Assembly: GCF_000241305.1 (NCBI RefSeq)
Contig: NZ_BAEH01000096.1
Coordinates: 1-64,000, forward strand
Length of the DNA: 64,000 nt
Source: Gordonia effusa NBRC 100432
Lineage (GTDB): Bacteria > Actinomycetota > Actinomycetes > Mycobacteriales > Mycobacteriaceae
Direction: 5' to 3'
The first letter of the stretch is position 1. Each line of letters starts with the position of its first letter. The position numbers and the translations under genes were made by a program. The notes under the pieces are model-generated. The model did no database searches and was not told the origin of the DNA. It worked only from the letters and a program-made list of their open reading frames with translations. Shown piece by piece: positions 24,701 to 29,372 of this stretch.

Positions 24701-26533
24701 GGCGAAGAGCTCAGTTTCGAGCAGGTTCGCCGCTGGTTCGACGACAATCCGGACGATCCAGCACAACTGGTGAATATGTATGGCATCACCGAGACCACCG
24801 TGCACGTGAGTTTCCGGGCCCTGGCCGCCGATTCGGTTTCGGCCGACGATCCGAGTTTCATCGGACGGCCGCTGGCGTCGTTGGGGATCCATATCCTGGA
24901 TGGGCGGCTGAGGCCGGTCCCCGAGGGCATGATTGGCGAAATGTATGTCGCCGGAGGGCAATTGGCGCAGAGCTATCTCAATCGTGCGGGCCTATCCGCC
25001 GCGCGGTTCGTCGCGAACCCCTACGATCGGTCGGGGGCACGGATGTATCGCACCGGTGACCTGGCACGTCGAGTCGGCGGCGATATCGAGTATCTGGGAC
25101 GCGGCGATGCGCAGGTTCAGTTACGCGGCTTCCGGATCGAGTTCGGTGAGATCGAAGCGGCGTTGCTGACCTCGCCCGGCGTGATCGGGGCTGCGGCGCG
25201 CGTTGTCGAATTGGCCGGCCGCGGAGAGCAATTGATCGGCTACGTTGTCACCGACGGCGCGGAGATACCCGATACCCAGCGGCTGCGGTCTGCAGTCGGC
25301 CAGATTGTGCCGGGCTATATGGTGCCGGATCAGATTGTTATCGTCGAACGCCTGCCATTGACGGCAAACGGAAAATTGGATCGAAAGGCGTTGCCGCTGC
25401 CCGATTTCGAGCAGTCCGGCGCCGAGTATGTCGCGCCCGAGAGTGGCGTCGAGGAGGCCATTGCCGCCGTGTTCGCCGAGGTGCTCGGCGTCGAGCGGGT
25501 CAGCGTCGTTGACTCGTTCTTCGATCTGGGTGGCAACTCATTGTCGGCGACCCGGGTCGTATCGGGGGCGCACGATCGCGGTCTCCCATTCGAATTGCGT
25601 TGGCTATTCAGCGATCCGACGGTTCGCCAGCTCGCCAAGCGAGTGGAGGAGGGGACCGGGCTCACCGACGACGTCTTGATTACTTTGCGCGGTGATGGTT
25701 CGTTGCCGCCGCTGTACTGTGTCCACCCGGCAGGTGGACTGGCGTGGTTCTATGGCGGGTTCGCGCCGTATATCGGCGACCGGCCACTGTACGGGCTGCA
25801 GGATCCGCATGTGGTCAACGACGAGCCCACGGTGACAGACGCCCATACCTTGGCCGCCCGTTACGTCGAGGAGATTCGCCGCGTGCAACCGCACGGGCCC
25901 TATCATCTTCTCGGCTGGTCGGTCGGCGGCGTCATCGCGCACGCGATGGCGACGTTGCTACAGAGCCAGGGTGAGCATGTCGCCTATCTCGGCATCATGG
26001 ACTCGCTGCCCGAGGGCGACCTCGTCAATGAACCCAGCATCGACGCCGGGCAACCGGATCCGATTGACATTGATGTAACGCCGGCAAGCGATGTGACCGA
26101 TGTTCTAGGTGGTTGGCGAGATTTGTTCGATCTGGACGAAACCGTCAGCGCGGTGACTCCGGAGGACGTCGCGAGCATCATCCGCGGTCAGATCGCGGGG
26201 ATGGGGCTGTTGGCGGACAATGTGGTCGACTCGATTATGGAGAGCTTCGCGGCGGCACCCGACATCTCCGTCGGATTCCGGCCCGGCCTGTTCGCCGGGT
26301 CCATCCAGGTGTTCACCGCCACGAGAGATAAGGCGGACCCGCGGATCATCGCCAGCGGCTGGCGACTCTATGTGACAGGAGCGATCGAGAATGTCGACGT
26401 CGACACCCATCATCTTGGGATGGCCGACGCACGGTCGCTCGCGGTTATCGGCCCACGCGTACAGGAAGCCCTTGAAAGGTCGGAAGTTAGGATAGCCCAA
26501 CCCAACATCGTGAAGCGTTCCCGTGAGCACTAA
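9740..26533 (+). CDS. Nonribosomal peptide synthetase: A-T / C-A-T / C-A-T-E / C-A-T / C-A-T-TE, 5,597 aa
   Basis: This is the terminal subunit of the assembly line. Domains by residue: A 15-510, T (Ser 552), C 605-1040, A 1075-1570, T, C 1670-2100, A 2125-2610, T with MGGDSI, E 2710-3170 (HHLSVDAVSW), C 3195-3635 (HHILLDG, D-accepting type), A 3655-4155, T, C 4250-4700, A 4715-5220, T, thioesterase 5320-5590 (nucleophile Ser 5394 in GWSVGG; His in DTHHLGM). Codes read by eye against GrsA and EntF are DVPHFSLVEK (first, second and fourth A), DAFVAAFVWK (third, followed by E) and DFWSVGMVHK (last, close to the threonine code). GTG start at 9740 in a GTGAGTGA context; it begins directly with an A domain, which is unusual. 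Integrated TE implies hydrolytic or cyclising release. MbtH follows 32 bp later. Amino acids other than Thr-like are not assigned. Confidence 0.95.
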   Translation: MSDQVSDGSVTRDAVVPDPAATALIFADREVSYGEFDARVAAVTEELIGSGVGPEVAVAVCIPRSVEMLVAIHAIVAAGGQYVPIDTDAPAERVRYMLAIADAGVLLVSAETAAGEVAEVAGESGVPVRIVDASGDLPLDIRAAGDAPTPAPLRPDHAAYTLFTSGSTGRPKGVTVSHNSIRNRIAWMQDALPIGPGDVVLQKTPYTFDVSIPELFWPLLTGATLVIAEHGRHGDPRYLADIIGSRGVTVTHFVPSMLSVFLDVLGDRISDLTSLRIMFTSGEALPSAIAQRVVSRLARIELHNLYGPTEAAVEVTRHQVRPGETLVPIGRPVANTTAYVLDSRLQVVPAGVPGELYLGGAQVARGYAAQPGLSAERFVADPLGLPGARLYRTGDLVRWNTSGAIEYLGRTDFQVKLRGQRIELGEIESVLASAPGVVHAAATVARTSTGEFLVGYVSPAGVDLAQVANAVADALPEYMRPSQWVTLDEMPLSTAGKVNRKALPEPEIGSLVADFVAAGTELEATVAAVFAEVLGTEPISVVESFFDLGGNSLSATRVVARLSDAIDADVTVRDLFDAPTVRALAERVGEITGTALAPVTRIDPRPDLVPLSFAQQRIWFINQFDPESSAYNIPAVLRLTGRLDVDALQAAVVDVVVRHEVLRTVYPTVDGVPRQQVCDSADVASRLDWAIVDSTDALERAVVAGFDVSTQWPLRARLVRVSDDEHVLAVVAHHIGADGESMTPLVRDVVAAYIARSARQAPAWEPLTVQFADFAIWQHEVLGSPNDAESVVGKQLSYWSSHLDGLPDALSLPTDHPRPRAADYAGGVVSVEIDRIVADRITELAAQRGVTTFMVLHAAFALLLARLSATDDIAIATPIAGRGQRELEAVVGMFVNTLVLRTAVDGTGSFADLLDQVRTVDLDAYAHADVPFETVVEALNPIRSEAFSPLAQVMLSFDPAASASSGAAALGELTVAPMQPPEVTSQLDLTLTVMTSPDGPWNMSLVYATALFAPDSMRLFLDRLTRVLGEVTAAPEALIGEIPIGDTDESRALARVAQGDVVDVTGSPATGLTAPSTARIPAANALRYDERSVTYAEFDARVATLGRELIAAGVGPDVAVAVCLPRSVEMLVAIHAILAAGGQYVPIDTEAPAERAEFMLRRSGAALLAVAVDAEVPSVAAAADQVGIPTIRVDSTVPVASSVVPIDESELLAPIRPDNAAYTLFTSGSTGVPKGVTVSRASVYNRLRWGLAEFGWGPDDRVILKTPYTFDVSVPELFAPLLVGATVVIARPGGHAEPAYIAELIAATSATSVHFVPSMLSVFVDVLAPEQISALTSLRWVFASGEALPPAVVHKTHALLPNVGIHNLFGPTEAAVEVSWSDVTEVSEPVTIGTPVWNTTTHVLDARLQMVPVGVPGELYLGGVQVARGYAAAPALTADRFVADPFGMPGSRLYRTGDLVRRTASGEIEYLGRTDFQVKLRGQRIELGEIEAVLSAAPGVVHAAATVASDPAGGQHLVGYVSPASVDVDAVRVAATESLPVYMVPSVWVAFDDVKLNSAGKLDRRALPDPVFTSDDYVGPESTTEAELAIAFAEVLGAEQISVTAGFFDIGGNSLSAMRLAARAADILDAEVSVRDLFETPTVRGLAGRIEAGSRRGVRLTPMPRPEYIPLSAAQQRMWFINQFDTSSALYNIPMPMNLPGDVDLDALVAALGDVIERHEVLRTVYPTVDGKPYQRIVPASEARGLVDWAVVDTAAELELSAGQGFDVTTSLPIRARASRIDDARTEVLVTVHHIAFDGESTRVFVDDMFAAYLRRTDPTAPPLAPLPVQYADYALWQAQVLGSADDRESALGRQLAHWSRALAGIPAVTDLPADRPRPAVLDTAGASLPTTIPAQIVDGVTDLASSSGVTHFMIWHASLAITVASLAATDDVVIGTPIAGRTDSALERLVGMFVNTLVLRSHVDPGMTVAELIDGVRATDVDAFANSDVLFEQLVEQLAPERSTSHTPLFQIALTHFAGAESGEAESGPAPDVEAKVDLTVTVVESAAGTSVEYVYATALFDEPTIARFAAVHQRVLAAMIADPQMAVGDIDIVGESAATVVPVREPVTHHAVTALAAGSAEDGTLVSLLAQRDLDPTHPAIICADVELSYREFEERTNAVARSLLSRGAAPDDVIAVGLERSVESVVAVWGVIKSGAAYLPIDPAYPAERIAYMLSDSSVRLGITVDALRDRFPAGECEWVDLGELAAGTATPIAPTERNGSVRLDSLAYLIYTSGSTGRPKAVGVSNTGIADLVAAHAKVTGARDDDPDTRVLHVASPSFDAAFFEMIWAIAAGHTLVVAPHAAYAGDALGAVLSEGEVTDMVITPSVLASVDPDHAETVRNLATAGEACPPELVERFSARGRRIFNFYGPSETTVWATRSRMTPGKPVTIGRAIGGFTARVLNQRLRPVPAGVVGELYLSAPGLARGYLGRAGLTASRFVADPFGAPGERMYATGDMVRLAESGDLEFAGRADHQVKINGQRVELGEIESVLADQPAVAQAVVIGVSDEESGRTRLVAYLVGGGDVDIHAVESAVAQRLAAHMVPSKTVLIDAIPLTPAGKLDRRALPEVSFSSEASYVAPDSEPERKLAGIVSALLGRDRVSVTESFFAMGGDSIMSIQLASAAKSVGLTLSPREIFEHKTIRAMARSVGTAAALVPLEELAGGPTGELVLTPITSWMIEHADSAADFADFSQSTVLRLPAGGTAGDVKAVLAAVVASHPMTSASLRPTDSGWTMTAGGAFDADAAVTETVTPNPFDVLADAHRSALRELDPTAGRVMHAVVVHDGSGGEGRVVLVAHHLSVDAVSWPILIEDLATAWSQHTAGQQISLRPEGTSMRRWAQLLVDSVEARAAETSFWLRRLPTAPTFGTAFDRVRDRQHTTRTVSHLVDSATSEALLTSVPEAFSGNVNDALLAALARAVRGWQDDRGLDRDGPVSILLEGHGREEQIAARGERDTRRAADLSRTVGWFTTIAPVSIDPSGDAVRTVKAAKEERLATPDHGIGFGILRYNADGAVSARTLPEIGFNYLGNTGGGAPETEGLVDALLPVPDAPALPGSHRGAMIAPNALSINAAAVASPEGRVLAADFSYAPGVLTDDDVTDIARRWHEELREIVDYGARVGDPGPSPSDVPGAAVTQDDLDAVAKSYPGAVIWPLAPLQQGLYFQAEITAAGSDEVDAYVTQAILRLGGELDIERLRSAAQGLLAAHRVLRSAYIRTGSGAVVAVVPDVVELPWSVVEIDEFDAERVAAIARAEERTPFDMAVPPLVRFVLVRHGDTASLIITNHHILLDGWSGPLVLADLLALYATGATHTGQHASADFGDYLAWVSRIDRADGLAAWEAVLAPSDGATLVAAGASVTADDLPQNHIRRLSPDLTHRIEQLARSRDITPSSVLQFAWAVLLSRLTGNQVVAFGETVSGRPADLDGVETMAGLFINTLPTVVDVDPGRSIGDVLDKMRADKIAVLDHQHITLPELIAQTGNSVLFDTLTVYESYPMNTESLSSVDAALTGGLAVTDVIATDATHYPLTLIAAPVPDGLEIKITYLATAFSAERIAVFERSLEQILLAATADPQVLTADISLLDGADRDVIDSWSVGMPADTPVQTLGDAVAQRCAATPGASALWFADRNVTYREFGARVAALGRTLIAAGVGPDSAVAVCIPRSVELMVAVHGVIAAGGQYVPVDTEAPADRVEYMLATARAGLVLVHGGLPTPSALRGSSVRTIAVDASSAIDLATPPITDRDRIAPVHPDNAAYTLFTSGSTGRPKGVTVSHRSVSNRLRWGLAEYPWGPTDRIVLKTPYTFDVSVPEMFAPLLAGATVVIAAPGGHTDPNYLVDLLARTSATSVHFVPSMLSVFVDVVDAQRIAALSSLKWVFASGEALPAATVHQVHAVLPKVGIHNLFGPTEAAVEVSYSDVTRVADVVTIGRPVWNTATYVLDAKLRKVPPGVPGELYLGGVQLARGYAGAPSLTADRFVADPFGTPGARLYRTGDLVRWNTSGEVEYLGRTDFQVKLRGQRIELGEVEAALATAPGVVHAAATVVTAPDGGQHLVAYLAGSEAGHTAVDLDAVKKSIAARLPDYMRPTMWSVLSDVPLGSTGKLDRRALPEPEFVAGEYVAPATVTEQTVAEIISDVLGVEQVSVTESFFELGGNSLSAIRVAARVSTALNADLSVRDVFEAATVRQLAAAADERGVALPPVTAVSERPERIPLSFAQQRMWFINQFDPESPTYNVPSVMRLSGALDVDALRAAAIDLLVRHEVLRTTFPADGGVPFQSASSAQTVAGEIDWAVVSSQSEIERAVTEGFDVTRRWPIRFRLWQVNSDEAVLAVVAHHIAVDGESRGPLITDMALAYAARRGGSEPSFVPLPVQFSDYAIWQRDVLGSRDDADSVVGKQLSYWTDQLAGLPDVLELPTDRPRPAVASHRGAAVEFEIPAEVAVRIADTAAELGASGFMVVHAALSVLLARMSGTTDIAVGTPVAGRGQAVLDPLVGMFVNTLVLRNEIDLAESFTDLVGRVRATDLEAMANADVPFESVVEATSPVRSEAFAPLSQVWLTLDSEVLPEFATASAAVDVGGLRIAPVGIEEIPAKVDLLVGLAASIAGQPTRGSITYATDLFDAATVATFGRRFVQLLGELTADSARPVGDALLVDVDEYQRSLTAPVTNTANANRSLVDLFAYSVAAHDGAVAVSAMNTSLGYVDLDDRSSVIAAGLVARGVRPGDLVGVATARSVDLVATILGVLKAGAAYLPLDTTNPVERLAFIVSDAAPTVVVADDSSAGLELWDRLPEGTAVADVTDLAESGANHVPVRVPADARAYVIYTSGSTGRPKGVEITHRDVVTLMDTAADDFEFRADDVWTMFHSYAFDFSVWELWGPLLSGGRLVIVDRDVARDPDAFVGLLVRERVTVLSQTPSAFYQFAQARRRGVGRGDMPLSLRYIVFGGEELSFEQVRRWFDDNPDDPAQLVNMYGITETTVHVSFRALAADSVSADDPSFIGRPLASLGIHILDGRLRPVPEGMIGEMYVAGGQLAQSYLNRAGLSAARFVANPYDRSGARMYRTGDLARRVGGDIEYLGRGDAQVQLRGFRIEFGEIEAALLTSPGVIGAAARVVELAGRGEQLIGYVVTDGAEIPDTQRLRSAVGQIVPGYMVPDQIVIVERLPLTANGKLDRKALPLPDFEQSGAEYVAPESGVEEAIAAVFAEVLGVERVSVVDSFFDLGGNSLSATRVVSGAHDRGLPFELRWLFSDPTVRQLAKRVEEGTGLTDDVLITLRGDGSLPPLYCVHPAGGLAWFYGGFAPYIGDRPLYGLQDPHVVNDEPTVTDAHTLAARYVEEIRRVQPHGPYHLLGWSVGGVIAHAMATLLQSQGEHVAYLGIMDSLPEGDLVNEPSIDAGQPDPIDIDVTPASDVTDVLGGWRDLFDLDETVSAVTPEDVASIIRGQIAGMGLLADNVVDSIMESFAAAPDISVGFRPGLFAGSIQVFTATRDKADPRIIASGWRLYVTGAIENVDVDTHHLGMADARSLAVIGPRVQEALERSEVRIAQPNIVKRSREH

Positions 26534-26565
26534 CCTTAAGTACTGAGCAGAAGGAGAACTGAGAT

Positions 26566-26805
26566 ATGACGAACCCATTCGACGACGAAAACGGCCGCTT
26601 CTTCGTGTTGGTGAATGACGAGAACCAGCATTCACTGTGGCCGACCTTCGCCGACATCCCTGCCGGCTGGACCAAAGTCTTTGGCGAGGACAGCCGCGAG
26701 GCGTGCCTGAAATATGTCGAGGAGAACTGGACCGACCTTCGCCCGAAGAGCCTGATCGACGCTATGGAGGCTGACGCCGCCTCGCGGAACGGCTCCGGCG
26801 CCTGA
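26566..26805 (+). CDS. MbtH-like NRPS accessory protein
   Basis: This 79-aa protein has the MbtH family pattern [16 protein letters not shown], then [13 protein letters not shown] and ENWTDLRP, including the conserved tryptophans. MbtH proteins bind adenylation domains and are needed for their solubility or activity. A strong ribosome binding site (AAGGAG, 26551-26556) precedes the ATG. It sits 32 bp after the TE-containing NRPS gene on the same strand, so it is very likely co-transcribed and serves the A domains of this system. The stop codon lies inside the left arm of a nested inverted repeat, which probably ends the transcript. Confidence 0.96.
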   Translation: MTNPFDDENGRFFVLVNDENQHSLWPTFADIPAGWTKVFGEDSREACLKYVEENWTDLRPKSLIDAMEADAASRNGSGA

Positions 26806-26877
26806 CGCTGGGGTCGACGATGCCTGGTTGTGCCGCATCGATTCCGTTACAACCAGGCATCGAGTTATGTCAGGCGC
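26798..26877 (+). terminator. Nested inverted repeat after mbtH
   Basis: Outer arms GCGCCTGAC (26798-26806) and GTCAGGCGC (26869-26877) enclose inner arms CGATGCCTGGTTGT (26818-26831) and ACAACCAGGCATCG (26849-26862), all perfect. The outer left arm overlaps the mbtH stop codon. There is no long T run, so intrinsic termination is inferred from position and stem strength only. Confidence 0.55.
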
Positions 26878-27088
26878 TTCTGGCACGGCAGTCACACGTT
26901 TAACATTGATAGTGTCCAGTCACAAGCTGACTGACGTGATTTTGCTCACAAATCTATATTTGGTCGCCGATATCAGACATTTGCCTTCGCGAGAAAGTCC
27001 AGCGCATGGCAAACTATCCCCAACATCCACGGTCATTCGGTGGGAGTACCCAACTAGGCAAGGTCGCAAACCGTCGCCGGAGGTAGCA

Positions 27089-27394
27089 ATGAACGAAGTG
27101 CTCGAGCACATTCAGCATCGCGCTGAGATCGCGCCTAGCCTCACGGCTGTGCGACATAGCGGCGATGCCGTCAGCTTCGGACGCCTCGACAGTGTTATCG
27201 GTGACTATTCGGACGTTGTTACAGCACATGGTCTGAGTTCAGGTTCCGCGCTTGTTGCCGGCCTCCTCAACGCGATGCCGAATGTGGCGAAGTTGTCGGC
27301 GCCGCAGATCGGCGACGCCATCCGCGACATGGTGATGTGGCTCGGCCGCGATATCGAGGGCGGTTCGTCCGGTCGCCTACACGCGGTTGGCTAG
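27089..27394 (+). CDS. Small protein of unknown function downstream of mbtH
   Basis: I do not recognise this 101-aa protein. The ATG at 27089 is chosen because GGAGG lies about 7 bp upstream; the frame is open further upstream but without a better start. The first ~55 residues (EHIQHRAEIAPSLTAVRH, SFGRLDSVIGDY) resemble the very N-terminus of adenylation domains, as in LFEAQVARTPDAVAV...LTYAELD. The core motifs A2-A10 are absent and the rest (LLNAMPNVAKL, MVMWLGRDIE) is unfamiliar. It may be a remnant of an adenylation domain or a small standalone protein connected with the NRPS. It lies 283 bp after mbtH, beyond a probable terminator, and converges on the TetR gene. Confidence 0.6.
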   Translation: MNEVLEHIQHRAEIAPSLTAVRHSGDAVSFGRLDSVIGDYSDVVTAHGLSSGSALVAGLLNAMPNVAKLSAPQIGDAIRDMVMWLGRDIEGGSSGRLHAVG

Positions 27395-27461
27395 CCGTCA
27401 TTTCTTCTCAATCTTCGCCGTAATTCTCCGTCGGTGCCGCCACGGATCAGGGGCGGATCGA

Positions 27462-28103
27462 TTACCGGCGGCGCTTCAGATTCTCCATTAGGCTATCGCG
27501 CTCGCGATCGGTGACAGTTGGCCCCGGCAGTTCGGGTGATGGGCTTGTTTCTCGCAGGCCATCGCACATCAGACGTAGTTGTCGTTCCCATAGGTGTGAG
27601 TGGCCGTCCAGTTCCGCGGCCACTGCCAAGCGTCCAATGCCGATTAGAAATACGAGTACGTCATTGTGTGTGACGTCGTGGCGCATGGCACCCGCCTGTT
27701 GCGCTCGGGCCGTCCACATCTGAACAGTGCTATTGATGTGGGAGCGCAGCGCATCGAACGCATCCGAATGCCGATCTCCCTCGGTGAGTATCTCCAACGC
27801 ACCGCGGCTTTGAGCGAATTCTCGAACCAGTTCCACGAGGTAGCCGACAAAGCCGTCCCAACTTGACTGCGCCTGCGCCACGCGACCGTCGATATTAGTC
27901 ACGCACTCGTGTAAGTCCTCAAATACTGCCTCGTACAACGCATCTCGCGATGGGAAGTGGCGGTACAGAGTTGCGTTACCCAGCCGCGCGCGCCGAGCGA
28001 TGTCATCAAGTGAGGCGTTCAGGCCGTCCTCGTCAATCACTTCCTTCGCGGCCACAACCAAGAGTCGACGATTACGAAGCGCATCTTTGCGCGGTCTGGA
28101 CAT
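27462..28103 (-). CDS. TetR/AcrR-family transcriptional regulator
   Basis: This 213-aa protein has a typical N-terminal TetR helix-turn-helix: residues ~10-55 contain VVAAKEVIDEDGLNASLDDIARRA and GNATLYRHFPSRDALYEAVF. The C-terminal half is a generic all-helical ligand domain with no recognisable ligand specificity. The ATG at 28103 is preferred over the adjacent GTG because AAAGGAAG lies at better spacing. It is divergent from the adenylating-enzyme/carboxylesterase operon, with a TAGTA-N8-TACTA inverted repeat between them. It probably represses that operon, and its ligand would be a substrate or product of those enzymes (inference). Confidence 0.93.
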   Translation of the reverse strand: MSRPRKDALRNRRLLVVAAKEVIDEDGLNASLDDIARRARLGNATLYRHFPSRDALYEAVFEDLHECVTNIDGRVAQAQSSWDGFVGYLVELVREFAQSRGALEILTEGDRHSDAFDALRSHINSTVQMWTARAQQAGAMRHDVTHNDVLVFLIGIGRLAVAAELDGHSHLWERQLRLMCDGLRETSPSPELPGPTVTDRERDSLMENLKRRR

Positions 28104-28230
28104 CACACTTCCTTTACTCGCTCAGCGGCTCACCCGATGGTAGCTAGCCCCAAGGCGGACGCGGTCAATGCCAACTTTCACCAAACGTGCGGTCGACCGA
28201 TTTAACCGTGGACAACTCCCCGCTTTTATG

Positions 28231-28248
28231 TAGTATTGCTAACTACTA
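28231..28248. promoter_or_regulatory. Candidate TetR operator
   Basis: TAGTA-TTGCTAAC-TACTA forms an 18-bp imperfect inverted repeat with perfect 5-bp arms and one further symmetric pair inside. It lies in the 177-bp divergent intergenic region, 33 bp before the start of the adenylating-enzyme gene. The location suits an operator for the adjacent TetR regulator. No binding evidence is available. Confidence 0.45.
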
Positions 28249-28280
28249 GATCTTTGCTGAGGAAGTATTGGGAGGAATTC

Positions 28281-29372
28281 ATGTCGACATCGCTGGGATC
28301 CGATTGGTCAGTGCTCGACCCGATGAGCGAACCTGAGGATAAGATCGAATATCTGAAGGTGGCGTTGACGTGGCATTTCGGGGAGGACACGGGGTCACCG
28401 TTCTGGCTCCGGCGCGCACGTGAGTTCGATTTCGATCCGGTGCGTGACATAACCAGTTATGACGATCTATCCCGTTTTCCTTACGTCCTTGATGAGCTGC
28501 GAACGGTGGACGTGCGCGACCTGATTCCACGCGGGTACGGGCCGTCGTACCCGGCGCCGCGCATCTTTGAATCCGGCGGCACCACAGGTGCGCCGAAGCG
28601 GATCATCTTCATGGAAGACTGGGTTCAGAAGATGCTCAATCGCCAGGATGGCGCGTTTGCCGGCGATCTCTCCACGTTGTCGATGTTCCCGAGCGGCCCA
28701 CACGCCGCCGGTGTGCTTCAGCGAATCGCGGCTGAGCACTACGGCGCGTTGTTCTTTTCGGTTGACATGGATCCGCGGTGGGTAAAGAAGCTGGTCGCCG
28801 ATGGTGATGTGGAACATGCGCAGGCCTACGTGGATCACATTCTTGACCAGGCGGGTTTCATCCTGCGCAGTCAGAACATCGAACGCCTGTTGACCACGCC
28901 GCCGATGTTGCGCGCGCTCGTGAAGCGTAGCGACCTCGCCGACCTCGTGCGGGCCACCGTCAAGAGCATCAGCTGGGGTGGAGCACATATGACCGTCGAC
29001 GAACGGTTTGAATTCGAGCAGGTCCATTTTCCGGGGATCGAATTCACTGGCTTTTACGCCAGTTCCATCGCCGTTGGCGGTACCGAGCCGCGCCCGAATG
29101 TCGGCGAAGACGATGACACGATATTCGATCCCGCCGAGCCATATATGACGATGCGCGTCGTGGATTCGGTAACAGGTGAGCCGGTCGACTATGGACAGCG
29201 TGGCCAGGTACTGATGCATACGGTGACCAAAGGGGTGTTCCTGCCCAACAATCTTGAGCGGGACACCGCGATTCGAGTTCCGGGACCTGTAGGCGCACTT
29301 GGCGATTCGGTGTCAGCCGTCAAACCCGTGGAGCAATTCGATGGGCAGAAAGTGATTGAGGGCATTTACTGA
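28281..29372 (+). CDS. Short ANL-superfamily adenylating enzyme (PaaK/EhpF-like)
   Basis: This 363-aa protein has the ANL phosphate-binding loop ESGGTTGAPKRIIF at about residues 97-110, a later WGGAHMTVDERFEF segment, and a YMTMRVVDSVTGEPVDYGQRG stretch that matches the A7-like end of the N-terminal core. It is much shorter than acyl-CoA ligases (~440-550 aa) and lacks a C-terminal subdomain with the A10 lysine. Size and layout recall the EhpF-type proteins of phenazine biosynthesis, but I cannot confirm that. It probably activates a carboxylic acid as an acyl-adenylate, or has lost full activity. ATG 28281 has GGGAGG 5-6 bp upstream. It overlaps the next gene by one base (TGATG), so the two are translationally coupled and likely under the divergent TetR. 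Confidence 0.75.
   Translation: MSTSLGSDWSVLDPMSEPEDKIEYLKVALTWHFGEDTGSPFWLRRAREFDFDPVRDITSYDDLSRFPYVLDELRTVDVRDLIPRGYGPSYPAPRIFESGGTTGAPKRIIFMEDWVQKMLNRQDGAFAGDLSTLSMFPSGPHAAGVLQRIAAEHYGALFFSVDMDPRWVKKLVADGDVEHAQAYVDHILDQAGFILRSQNIERLLTTPPMLRALVKRSDLADLVRATVKSISWGGAHMTVDERFEFEQVHFPGIEFTGFYASSIAVGGTEPRPNVGEDDDTIFDPAEPYMTMRVVDSVTGEPVDYGQRGQVLMHTVTKGVFLPNNLERDTAIRVPGPVGALGDSVSAVKPVEQFDGQKVIEGIY

Noticed and set aside
26806-27088. An earlier start (26828) for the small gene after mbtH
   Set aside because: The extra 87 codons overlap the hairpin and have no ribosome binding site or domain; GGAGG supports 27089.
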